Source of the DNA: an uncultured Actinomyces sp.
GTDB taxonomy: Bacteria; Actinomycetota; Actinomycetes; Actinomycetales; Actinomycetaceae
Length of the DNA stretch: 64,000 nt
Direction: 5' to 3'
Assembly: GCA_900545825.1 (NCBI GenBank)
Contig: URAS01000009.1
Span: 48,938 to 112,937 of the forward strand
The notes under the pieces are model-generated. The model ran no database searches. It had not been told where the DNA came from and was given only the letters and a program-made list of their open reading frames with translations. How positions within the stretch are numbered: position 1 is the first letter of the stretch; each line of letters starts with the position of its first letter. Of the stretch, positions 24,103 to 32,174 are shown one piece after another. Position numbers and translations under genes: made by a program.

Positions 24103-24961
24103 TTCTGCCTGGTCGCACCTCCTTTGCACGTTGACCGTGGCCGCCCTACTTGTCGGAACCTATCCACCAACCGCTCGTGCCGACGACGTCACTGGCTCTG
24201 GAAGCGGCGACACTGCGACCATTAGCACCGCGAAACACGACAGTAGGAGCGGGAAAGCTCAAAGCTCCAAGCACAAGGGAACTATCACGGTCGTCAACGT
24301 TCATCCGCCGCGCCCCTATGTTCAGCCACAGGTATTTTCGTCTCGGTTTAATAGTTTCTATGTCGATTACTTCGGCGACCTCGCGCCGACGCCACAGAAT
24401 TTCCGGTGGCTGTTGAACTGGAAGCCTGCCGCCGCGAAGCCCGGGAAGAAGCCGGCGGCACCCGCGCCGGTGGTGTCGGTGCCGACGGTGAGCGAGGTCG
24501 TGCGCACGTATTTCGCATCAACCACAATCCCCGGGGCCGGCCTCCATATTCAGCCGCCCAAGGGGATCATGTACTGCGATAAGCCGGTGATCGCGTACAC
24601 GACGAACCACAGCTACCAAACGGCGCTCAACGTCGGCGGGTTGGATATTCCCGTGCGTGCAGACGCGCGCGAGTACACGTACACGTGGGGTGACGGGCAG
24701 ACGTTGACGACGACTCGTCCCGGCAGGCCGTACCCGGCGTTCGACGTGACCCACACGTATTCGTGTCCGGCCTCGCAGGATGCACCGGGGTGGCGGGTGG
24801 ATATTGCGTTGACGACGTCGTGGAAGGCCATCTTCATGGACCCCACCACCGGCGTGTGGGAGGACATCCCGGAGATGCTCACGACGACGGAAACCCACCC
24901 GCAACGCGAGCTCGGGAAACTCCACACGTACTTGATCGACCCCGACCACCAGCCGAAATAA
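24086..24961 (+). CDS. Secreted protein with a PKD-like segment
   Basis: A protein of 291 aa. A signal peptide is clear: MLRTTDSAWSHLLCTLTVAALLV, then a TARADD cleavage region. A Ser/Lys-rich stretch precedes the mature domain. The YTYTWGDGQTLTTT ... FDVTHTYSCP pattern is the hallmark of PKD-like beta-sandwich repeats. ATG 24086 lies within the upstream gene, giving a 17-base overlap. No sortase motif or transmembrane tail is present, so it is probably released or bound through the partner lipoprotein. Function unknown. Confidence 0.7.
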   Translation: MLRTTDSAWSHLLCTLTVAALLVGTYPPTARADDVTGSGSGDTATISTAKHDSRSGKAQSSKHKGTITVVNVHPPRPYVQPQVFSSRFNSFYVDYFGDLAPTPQNFRWLLNWKPAAAKPGKKPAAPAPVVSVPTVSEVVRTYFASTTIPGAGLHIQPPKGIMYCDKPVIAYTTNHSYQTALNVGGLDIPVRADAREYTYTWGDGQTLTTTRPGRPYPAFDVTHTYSCPASQDAPGWRVDIALTTSWKAIFMDPTTGVWEDIPEMLTTTETHPQRELGKLHTYLIDPDHQPK

Positions 24962-25014
24962 CCGACCGGATCCGACACGTAAGAACATCCTCGTTCGCGG
25001 CCAGGGGCATGTGT

Positions 25015-25089
25015 TACAGTGAAGCATCAACCGCTCCTGCCGTTGACCGCACCGCCTGATCATGGTGCGGCCGAGGACAGGAGCTTTTT
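25015..25089 (+). ncRNA. Structured leader ending in an intrinsic terminator (attenuator or small RNA)
   Basis: TACAGT (25015-25020) is a -10 candidate. The RNA then folds into GCTCCTG (25033-25039) with CAGGAGC (25078-25084), enclosing CCGCACC (25047-25053) with GGTGCGG (25064-25070), followed directly by TTTTT (25085-25089). The terminator lies 17 bases before the NYN gene start, so transcription must read through it to express that gene. Confidence 0.55.
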
Positions 25090-25106
25090 CTATCCAAGGA
25101 AGATTC

Positions 25107-25934
25107 GTGACAGACACAGCGAGACCCACCGCGGCAGACAACCAGCGCAAGAAGCTCGCCCGAGTGAGCAGGGACCGGGCGGTGTTAGTAAGGCGTGAAC
25201 GCGTTACCGCCATCTTTGTTGACGGCGGGTTCTACCGTCGCCGTGCCGCTCGCCTGTTCGGTCACAAGACACCCGCCCAAAGGGCTGACGAGCTGCTTGA
25301 ATACTGTCGGCGACACATCCGCCAAGCACACGGCTCGCTCTATCGCATCTTCTATTACGATTGCCCACCGTCAGATAAGGTCATTTATCATCCCTTGACC
25401 CAACGAGACGTCAACTTAGCGAAGACCGACAACTACGCGTGGATGAACGAGTTTCACAAGGAACTCTTGCGCCGCCGCAAAGTCGCGCTGCGGCGCGGCG
25501 AGAATCTGCAGACCCAAAATGGCTACCAGCTCAAGCCCCGCACCCTCAAAAAGCTGCTGCGTGGCGATATTGAGCTCGATGCGCTGACTGAGGACGATTT
25601 CTTCCTCAATATCACCCAAAAAGGCGTCGATATGCGACTGGGCCTGGATGTTGCCCTCCTATCCCAAAATCATTATGTCGATCAAATCATCATGATTGCC
25701 GGCGATAGCGACTTCGTTCCCGCCGCGAAGCACGCTCGCCGTGCGGGCGTCGATTTCATTCTCGACCCGATGTGGGCTCACATCGCGGACTCTTTGCATG
25801 AACATGTTGACGGCGTTTTCCAGTGCGTAAACAAGATGCCCGACAATGAACGGGACCCACTACACATCGGCAACATGACGAAGAACGCAGACTCGACCCA
25901 AGAGGCCACAGTCAGCGACAGTTACGACATTTAG
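25107..25934 (+). CDS. NYN-domain (PIN-like, DUF88/LabA) protein
   Basis: A protein of 275 aa. The NYN core runs from VTAIFVDGGFYRRRAARLFG (first Asp), through the conserved KGVDMRLGLDVALLS (metal Asp residues) to DQIIMIAGDSDFVPAAKHAR (final DSD). This fold is a metal-dependent RNase relative of PIN. I chose GTG 25107 because AAGGAAG precedes it; ATG 25062 would place the start inside the terminator hairpin. The N-terminal 30 residues are basic and could bind RNA. The structured leader with an intrinsic terminator suggests controlled read-through. Confidence 0.82.
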   Translation: MTDTARPTAADNQRKKLARVSRDRAVLVRRERVTAIFVDGGFYRRRAARLFGHKTPAQRADELLEYCRRHIRQAHGSLYRIFYYDCPPSDKVIYHPLTQRDVNLAKTDNYAWMNEFHKELLRRRKVALRRGENLQTQNGYQLKPRTLKKLLRGDIELDALTEDDFFLNITQKGVDMRLGLDVALLSQNHYVDQIIMIAGDSDFVPAAKHARRAGVDFILDPMWAHIADSLHEHVDGVFQCVNKMPDNERDPLHIGNMTKNADSTQEATVSDSYDI

Positions 25935-25960
25935 GCCGGCCGCAAACGTGAGGGCGCCGG

Positions 25961-26059
25961 GCGCCCTCACGCTCACCCCCCGAATGAGCCATTTTTCATT
26001 GCAATTGGGCCACTTACACCGCCAAAGATGTCACATTTCGTCCTCGTGATGGCGAGGGC
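25961..26059. repeat. ~98-bp direct repeat, copy 2
   Basis: This is the near-identical partner of 23260-23357, in the same orientation 2.7 kb away. It follows the NYN gene stop by 27 bases. Together the copies flank the lipoprotein, PKD-like and NYN genes. Confidence 0.9.
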
Positions 26060-26126
26060 GGCGCGGGCCGGGCAGGTGCCCGCCTACCCCGCCGCATGCA
26101 CCCGCCAGCTCGGGCCGCGCGCAATT

Positions 26127-26145
26127 GATGGCAACTGGTTGCATC
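26127..26145. promoter_or_regulatory. Operator-like palindrome upstream of gnd
   Basis: GATGGCAAC-TG-GTTGCATC is an imperfect palindrome about 80 bases before the gnd start. The GGCAAC/GTTGC half-sites recall those upstream of the beta-glucuronidase gene. A shared regulator is speculative. Confidence 0.35.
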
Positions 26146-26227
26146 GACCCCGGCAAACGCCGACCATGGACGTGTTCGACCGCAGGCCAGACAACGTATC
26201 GATTGACGGAACCCAAGGAGCTTGACG

Positions 26228-27682
26228 ATGAGCTTTGCAAAACCCGAACCTAACAGCGCGGACATCGGCGTCACCGGAATGGGGGTCATGGGCTCGAACC
26301 TGGCCCGCAACTTCGCCCGCCACGGTCACCGCGTCGCGATCCACAACCGCACGGTGGCGAAGACCGAGGCCGTCATCGAGAAGCACGGCGACGAGGCCGA
26401 CTTCATCCCCTGCGAGGACCTCGACGACTTCATTCTCGCGCTGACCCCGCCGCGCTGCGCCGTCATCATGGTCAAGGCCGGCAAGGCGACCGACGCCGTC
26501 ATCGACCAGCTGGCCGAGCGCATGGAGCCGGGCGACATCATCATCGACTGCGGCAACTCGCTGTTCTCCGACACCCGCCGCCGCGAGGCCGCGCTCCGCG
26601 AAAAGGGCCTGCACTTCGTCGGTTGCGGCGTCTCCGGCGGCGAAGAGGGCGCCCTGTGGGGCCCCGCGATCATGCCGGGTGGCTCCCCTGAGTCGTACAA
26701 GCGCCTCGGCCCCATGCTCGAATCGATTTCCGCACACGTTAACGACGAGCCCTGCTGCACCCACGTTGGCCCCGACGGCGCCGGCCACTTCGTCAAAATG
26801 GTTCACAATGGAATCGAATATGCCGACATGCAGGTGATCGGCGAAGCGTACGATTTGCTGCGCCGCGCCCTCGGACTGACTCCAGCCGAAATCGCCGACA
26901 TTTTCGCGGAATGGAACTCGGGCGACCTCGATTCCTACTTGATGGAAATCACCGTCGAAGTCCTGCGTCAGACCGACAAGGAATCCGGCACCCCGCTGGT
27001 CGACCTCATCGTCGACGCCGCCGGCCAAAAGGGCACGGGCGCCTGGACCACGCAAACCGCCCTCGACCTGGGCGTCCCCGTCACCGGCATCGGCGAAGCC
27101 ACGTTCGCGCGCGGCCTGTCGTCCTCGCCGATCCAGCGCACCGCCGCGCAGGGGTTCGCCGCCGAGGCCGACGAATGGAACGTCACCGACCGCGACGCCT
27201 TTATCGAGGACGTCCGCCAGGCCCTCTACGCGTCAAAGATTGTCGCCTACTCGCAAGGCTTCAACGAAATCCAGGCCGCCGCGAAGGAATACGACTGGGA
27301 TATTAACCTCGGCGACATGGCACGTATTTGGCGCGGCGGTTGCATCATTCGTGCGGTGTTCCTCGGCCAAATCACCAAGGCGTTCGAAAAGAACCCCGAC
27401 CTGCCGCTGCTCATCGGCGACGACTACTTCTACGCCAAGATCGTCGAGGCCCTGCCGCACTGGCGCCGCCTCGTGTCCGAGGCCGCCCTCCACGGCGCGC
27501 CCGTCCCCGTGTTCAGCTCGTCGCTGTCGTACTACGACGGCCTGCGCGCCAAGCGGCTGCCGGCGTCGCTGATCCAGGGGCAGCGCGACTTCTTCGGCGC
27601 CCACACCTACCAGCGCATCGACAAGCCCGGCACGTTCCACACCCTGTGGGCCGAAGAGGGCCGCGCCGAAGTGGAGGCGTAA
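26228..27682 (+). CDS. gnd: 6-phosphogluconate dehydrogenase, decarboxylating
   Basis: A protein of 484 aa, the length of the long Gnd form. It shows the NADP-binding start IGVTGMGVMGSNLARNFA, the family signature IIDCGNSLFSDTRRRE, the substrate motif CGVSGGEEGALWGPAIMPGG, and the catalytic Lys/His region GHFVKMVHNGIEYADMQ. It oxidises 6-phosphogluconate to ribulose 5-phosphate. ATG 26228 follows AAGGAG at seven bases. The sugar kinase gene begins three bases after the stop, so they are one operon. Confidence 0.96.
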   Translation: MSFAKPEPNSADIGVTGMGVMGSNLARNFARHGHRVAIHNRTVAKTEAVIEKHGDEADFIPCEDLDDFILALTPPRCAVIMVKAGKATDAVIDQLAERMEPGDIIIDCGNSLFSDTRRREAALREKGLHFVGCGVSGGEEGALWGPAIMPGGSPESYKRLGPMLESISAHVNDEPCCTHVGPDGAGHFVKMVHNGIEYADMQVIGEAYDLLRRALGLTPAEIADIFAEWNSGDLDSYLMEITVEVLRQTDKESGTPLVDLIVDAAGQKGTGAWTTQTALDLGVPVTGIGEATFARGLSSSPIQRTAAQGFAAEADEWNVTDRDAFIEDVRQALYASKIVAYSQGFNEIQAAAKEYDWDINLGDMARIWRGGCIIRAVFLGQITKAFEKNPDLPLLIGDDYFYAKIVEALPHWRRLVSEAALHGAPVPVFSSSLSYYDGLRAKRLPASLIQGQRDFFGAHTYQRIDKPGTFHTLWAEEGRAEVEA

Positions 27683-27685
27683 CCG

Positions 27686-28759
27686 ATGAAGCTGCGCGAC
27701 AACGCCAAGTGGGACCTCGTCGTCCCGACGTCGATGGGCGTCAGGCTGGTCCCCGACAACCGCCAGAGCGTCCACGTCAGCGACCACTTCACGCTGCAAG
27801 CGACCTCCGCCGAGTCGAACGTCGCCTCAATCCCCTCCTACCTGGGCAAAAACGTCAAGGTCCTGACGAAGTTCGTCGCCGGCTCGCCGATCTCGCAGTT
27901 CATCGCCGCGAACCTGCGCGCCCGCGGCATCGACTACGAGGGCGCCTGGGTCGAGCAGGGCGGCGCGTGGGGGTACCGTCACCAGTTCAACATCGCCGAC
28001 TCCGGCTTCGGCGGCCGCGGCCCGCGCGTGTGGAACGACCGCGCCGGCGAGGTCGGCCTGACGATGGAAGCATCCGAGTTCGACCTCGACCGCCTGTTCA
28101 CCACCGACGGCGTGAAGATCCTCCACCTGTCCGGCCTCATCGCCGCGCTCAGCCCGCAAACGTCGCACCTGTGCGTCGAGCTGGCCCACGCCGCGAAGGC
28201 CGCCGGCACGGTCGTGTCGTTCGACCTCAACTACCGCGCGTCGTTCTGGAAGGGCCGCGAGGACGAATTGTCCGCCGCGTTCGCCGACATCGCGTCGCTG
28301 TGCGACATCCTCTACGGCAACGAAGAGGACTTCCAGCTGTGCCTCGGCATCGAAGGGCCGAAGGCCGGCGGCGACGACCTCGAAGCGAAGATCGACGCGT
28401 TTGGCCAGATGATCGACCGGATCCACCAGGCCTACCCCGACGCCCACTACATCGGCACGTCGCTGCGCGAGGTCGTCTCGGCCAACCACCACAAGTGGGG
28501 CATGATCCTGTGGAACGACGGCGACCTGCACGTCGCGCCGCTGCGTGACATCGACGTCCTCGACCGCATCGGCGGCGGCGACGGCTCGGTCGGTGGCGTC
28601 CTCTACGGCATCCTGTCCGGCTGGGACGCGAAAAAGTGCATGCAGTTCGGCTGGGCCACCGGCGCCCTCGCGGCGACGTCGGCCACTGACTACGCCGCAC
28701 CCGCCGACGAAGAGCAGGTCTGGAGCGTCTGGGAGGGCAACGCCCGCGTCAAGCGCTAA
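27686..28759 (+). CDS. PfkB-family sugar kinase, 2-dehydro-3-deoxygluconokinase-like
   Basis: A protein of 357 aa. The PfkB active-site motif is LDRIGGGDGSVGG near residue 292, the DRxGGGD form typical of KDG kinases, with the catalytic Asp retained. The Rossmann-like core includes VSFDLNYRASFWKG near 175, the DLNYR motif also common in KDG kinases. It would phosphorylate 2-keto-3-deoxygluconate to KDPG. That fits the hexuronate genes uxaC and uxuB at 40.4-43.2 kb, which lead to KDG through a mannonate dehydratase not present here. The TAA stop is the first base group of a repeat arm. Confidence 0.82.
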   Translation: MKLRDNAKWDLVVPTSMGVRLVPDNRQSVHVSDHFTLQATSAESNVASIPSYLGKNVKVLTKFVAGSPISQFIAANLRARGIDYEGAWVEQGGAWGYRHQFNIADSGFGGRGPRVWNDRAGEVGLTMEASEFDLDRLFTTDGVKILHLSGLIAALSPQTSHLCVELAHAAKAAGTVVSFDLNYRASFWKGREDELSAAFADIASLCDILYGNEEDFQLCLGIEGPKAGGDDLEAKIDAFGQMIDRIHQAYPDAHYIGTSLREVVSANHHKWGMILWNDGDLHVAPLRDIDVLDRIGGGDGSVGGVLYGILSGWDAKKCMQFGWATGALAATSATDYAAPADEEQVWSVWEGNARVKR

Positions 28760-28846
28760 ACGCTCACCGCATCCCCGAAACGCTCACCTGGTTTGTCGAA
28801 ATCCGGCCCTGAGGGCCGAGAAATGACAATCTGGGTGAGCGTTTCG
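28757..28846. repeat. GAAACGCTCACC palindromic repeat, copy 1
   Basis: A half copy TAAACGCTCACC (28757-28768) is followed by a full element: CGAAACGCTCACCT (28776-28789), an internal CCGGCCCTGAGGGCCG hairpin-like loop, and GGTGAGCGTTTCG (28834-28846). The first TAA is the stop codon of the kinase gene. A second copy is at 49011-49120. Confidence 0.88.
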
Positions 28847-28946
28847 CAATTCTGGCGAGCGCGTCGCAGTCTCGAGGGCGCCGGTCGGGAGGGAGGGCGC
28901 CGGGCGGGTCGCGAGGGCGGTCGGCCGTCCCCACGCCAACGCCCGC

Positions 28947-29068
28947 AAACAACTCCAAACAACTAAAAACAACTAGTTTTCGGCGGTATCTCGCCACTAT
29001 CGAGCGTCCAGACGGGTTCTTAAGACAACTAGTTGTTGCAGAGTTGTTGCAAACAACCCTGCAACAAC
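28947..29068. promoter_or_regulatory. Cluster of AAACAACT / GTTGTTGCA sites upstream of the AlbA_2 gene
   Basis: AAACAACT recurs at 28947, 28957 and 28967, exactly one helical turn apart. ACAACTAGTTGT (29025-29036) is a perfect palindrome. GTTGTTGCA occurs at 29032 and 29043, with its inverse TGCAACAAC at 29060. The last site ends 13 bases before the AlbA_2 start codon, so the cluster covers the promoter region. It is a strong candidate for autoregulation. Confidence 0.6.
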
Positions 29069-29081
29069 CTAGCCTGAACGT

Positions 29082-30824
29082 ATGGCCGAGACGACATCGC
29101 TGCCCGACGCGGTCTGGAGTGCGCTGAGGGAGATCGCATCGGGGAACACGCGCGCATCGGACTGCGAATCCGAGCGCCTGGACTTCAAAGAGGATCCCGC
29201 CGTCCATCCTCGAGACAAGAATCCTGACACCCATTTGATCGACACCCTCCGCGACGAGTGTGTCTGTTTGGCGAACGGTCCCGCCGCCGAAAGTCACATC
29301 ATCCTCGGTGTCAACGACAGGACGACGGGGCCCGAGGCGTTCACTGGCACCCAACGGGACCCCCGATGGATTCAACAGAAGATATTCACCGGCACCGTTC
29401 CGCCGATGCATACGGAAGTCACGGCTTTCCCGTTCGGGTCCGCCCGACTAATCGCCATCACCATCCCGCGCGCCCTCTGCGTCTACACCCGCACCCGTGG
29501 ACAAGCGACCTATCGGGTAGGAGCGACCTGCCAGCCCCTGGACGCCGCGACAAGGCGTCGGCTCGAGCACGAGCGCGCCAATCCCGATTTCACCGCCCAG
29601 ACTACTGACCTCACGGTTGACGATCTCGACCCCGCTGCCCTGCAAAGCGTCCGCCAGAAGGCCACGCGTCGGCGGCTCATGTCTGGCGACGACCGTCCGG
29701 TACCTACGCCGACGCTGCTCATGCTCGAGGAGCTGGGGGTCGCGCGCCGCGAAAACGACGTCGTCCGACTCACGGAGGCCGCCCGCATCCTCTTTGTTCC
29801 GCCGACAGCGCCAAATGCTTCGGTTCGCTATCTGTGGCGGCCATTTCCGGGTGCGGAACCGCAAGTTGAGCACATTTCAGAACCGCTGGCCCTCGCCATC
29901 GACACTGCGCGCCATCTCATTTCACGGAACTCATCCTCCGAGATCGCTCGGACCAGTTTTTCCGATGGCACAGAACTTCCCGTCCCGGCTTTTCCTCACA
30001 CGGTGGTAGATGAAGCGCTGTCGAATGCTTTTGCCCATCGCGATTATAACTACGTCAGCCCCATCACGATTGAGCACTCGCCGCGGGTCCTGAGCATCAC
30101 CTCTCCGGGCGGTCTTCCCGCCGGTGTCGAGGTCAACCGGGTTCTCACCACGCATTCCATACCCCGAAACCCGACGCTCATGGGCGCCCTCCGGCGCATG
30201 GGACTGGTCGAAGAAACCTCACGGGGATTTGATCGTATGTGGCTCGGTATGCTGAGTACTGGGCGTGACGCACCCGAGATTGACGCATCATCCGAACATG
30301 TGACGATCCGAATCGCGGCGGGAAACCCGGATATTTCCTTCATTCGCGGCCTTCACCAATTGGCTGACACCCACCAGTCCGAGGAAGTCTACAATTACCA
30401 GACGCTTATCCTTCTCTGGCACCTCTATCAGCACCGCTCGATGACGGAATCAGCGGTTCGGACGCAGACTCAAACCAGCGAGCTTCAGGCCCGCGAACTG
30501 CTGGACTGGCTGACCAGCGACGTGCGCCTGCTGAGTCTCAACACGGCGACCAGGAGGTGGATCTTGGCACCTGATGCCGCGAGGGCGCTATCACTTCCAC
30601 CGACAGCTTCCGCGGCCGTCAACCCGGCGAATTGGATCGCCGAACACTTCGACGACGGGGAACAGCTCTCGGCTCGCCAGATTGCGGAAGCGTTGCAGCT
30701 CGATCGGGAGGTTATTACCGGGATCTTGCGCGATATGCGCAATGCCGGCAAGGCCCGGATTGTTCCCGACGGCCCCCAACGCGGCCCCGGTGCGCTGTGG
30801 GAAAAGGTGCCCACTTCGCTGTAA
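29082..30824 (+). CDS. AlbA_2/Schlafen-type ATP-binding transcriptional regulator
   Basis: A protein of 580 aa. The N-terminal AlbA_2 (Schlafen-like) domain shows ESERLDFKEDPAV, then SHIILGVND. A GHKL-like ATPase helix follows in VVDEALSNAFAHRDYNYVS near residue 312, with SPGGLPAGV after it. Two winged-helix-like segments lie near 450 and 520-570 (SARQIAEALQLDREVITGILRDM). Proteins of this layout are putative DNA-binding regulators or defence effectors. Upstream is a dense cluster of direct and inverted repeats. Codon bias is weaker than in the backbone. A truncated relative follows directly in the same frame. Confidence 0.75.
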   Translation: MAETTSLPDAVWSALREIASGNTRASDCESERLDFKEDPAVHPRDKNPDTHLIDTLRDECVCLANGPAAESHIILGVNDRTTGPEAFTGTQRDPRWIQQKIFTGTVPPMHTEVTAFPFGSARLIAITIPRALCVYTRTRGQATYRVGATCQPLDAATRRRLEHERANPDFTAQTTDLTVDDLDPAALQSVRQKATRRRLMSGDDRPVPTPTLLMLEELGVARRENDVVRLTEAARILFVPPTAPNASVRYLWRPFPGAEPQVEHISEPLALAIDTARHLISRNSSSEIARTSFSDGTELPVPAFPHTVVDEALSNAFAHRDYNYVSPITIEHSPRVLSITSPGGLPAGVEVNRVLTTHSIPRNPTLMGALRRMGLVEETSRGFDRMWLGMLSTGRDAPEIDASSEHVTIRIAAGNPDISFIRGLHQLADTHQSEEVYNYQTLILLWHLYQHRSMTESAVRTQTQTSELQARELLDWLTSDVRLLSLNTATRRWILAPDAARALSLPPTASAAVNPANWIAEHFDDGEQLSARQIAEALQLDREVITGILRDMRNAGKARIVPDGPQRGPGALWEKVPTSL

Positions 30825-32072
30825 CGTCACACGAAGGAACTCTGGACGGCTCCGCCCGTCCGCGCTTATATCGATATTGTCCCGTTCGAGGGCCACCAGC
30901 TCGTCACCGCCGAGGTCCCCGGTCTGCACCCTCACGATAAACCGTGCTATGTCGTCGCCCGCGGACGCTACAACGGCTCTTTCATTCGTACTAACGACGG
31001 CGATCACCGGTTATCCGGATACGAAATCGATCGCATCATCGAGCAACAACGCCAGCCCCGGTGGGACTGCGAACCCGTCGCCGAGGCCACTCTGGACGAC
31101 CTCGATCCGCGCCTCCTCGAGGCCGTTATCTCGCGCGAACGGCAGCTGCACCGCCGTTCCGCTACAGCGACCGACGCTCAGATCCGCCAGCGCCTGCGAA
31201 TTACCACGACAGTCGACGAAACCGAGCACCCGACGCTCGCCGGACTGCTGGCGCTCGGCGACTATCCGCAGCAATTCTTCCCTCAGCTCATGGTCAGCTA
31301 TGCCGTCTATCCGGGCACGTCAAAAGGCTCGCTGGCTGACGGTCCCCGCCTTCTCAATAGCGGGCGTCTGGTCGGACCTATTCCTGATATCGTCAACGAC
31401 ACTGTCGACACTGTGAGCCGCAACTCCCGCACTGGTGGCGTCATCGAAGGCGCATTTCGAAAAGATCTTCCCGACTATTCACCCGGCGCGATCCGCGAAG
31501 CGATCACCAACGCTCTGATGCACCGCGATTATTCCGATCTGGCACGGGGGACACAGGTACAACTGAATATCTTCGTTGACCACTTAGAGATCCAGAACCC
31601 TGGGGGTCTCTATGGCACTGTCACGCTGAACGATCTCGACAAAGACGGCGTTTCTCGTTCGCGCAATCAAACGCTGGCGGTCCTCCTCGAGCTCACCCCG
31701 TCGAGCAGCGGCGGATATGTCGCCGAAAATCGGGGCTCCGGCTTCCATGAAATGCTCACTCAGCAGGAACGCGCCCTACTCCCGCCTCCGATTCCTCAAG
31801 ACCGGCTGACCTCGTTTTCACTTCGTTTCGATCGCCGCCGCATGACCGAGGCCGAGGGCGCCGCCGTTTCTGGCACCTCGAGCTCCGATCGCATCGTGGC
31901 CTACCTGTCGGAACATGCTCTGGCCAGCAGCAAGGAGCTCGCGGCCGCAGCCGGCATCGGCATTGGCGGCACCCGCAAGATCCTTGCCGGCCTCATCGAC
32001 GAGGGCCTGATTGAGCGCACCGAACCGGCCCGTAGCCCCAAGCAGAAATATCGACTCACCCCGCGAACGTGA
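30825..32072 (+). pseudogene. AlbA_2-type ATP-binding protein lacking its N-terminus
   Basis: Immediately after the TAA of the previous gene the same frame stays open for 415 codons. It encodes the rest of a second AlbA_2 protein: AYIDIVPFEGHQLVTAEVPG, then FIRTNDGDHRLSGYEIDRI (late AlbA_2), the GHKL-like AIREAITNALMHRDY, QNPGGLYG, and a C-terminal winged helix (SSKELAAAAGIGIGGTRKIL). There is no ATG, GTG or TTG before 31290, and the AlbA_2 front part is missing. It is most simply a 5'-truncated gene. Re-initiation at 31290 would give 260 residues without AlbA_2. Read-through of the TAA would fuse both. The stop lies inside a palindromic repeat. Confidence 0.65.
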
Positions 32073-32148
32073 TCCTTCTGTCCACTTTGGTCACGTTCAT
32101 GCGGAAAAACCGGTGAACGTGCCCAAAAAAGATCACGTTCACCGGTTT
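32062..32148. repeat. GTGAACGTGATC palindromic repeat, tandem pair (long-loop then short-loop)
   Basis: Long-loop copy: CGCGAACGTGATC (32062-32074), loop CTTCTGTCCACTTT, then GGTCACGTTCATGCG. Short-loop copy: AAACCGGTGAACGTG (32107-32121) and CACGTTCACCGGTTT (32134-32148). The TGA stop of the AlbA_2 fragment is within the first arm. Confidence 0.9.
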
Positions 32149-32174
32149 CGCGCGCCGCGCACCGGCGCCCTCGT

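Noticed and set aside
23260..26059. The 98-bp direct repeats as phage attachment sites.
   Set aside because: No integrase, excisionase or tRNA gene is associated, so att-site status cannot be supported.
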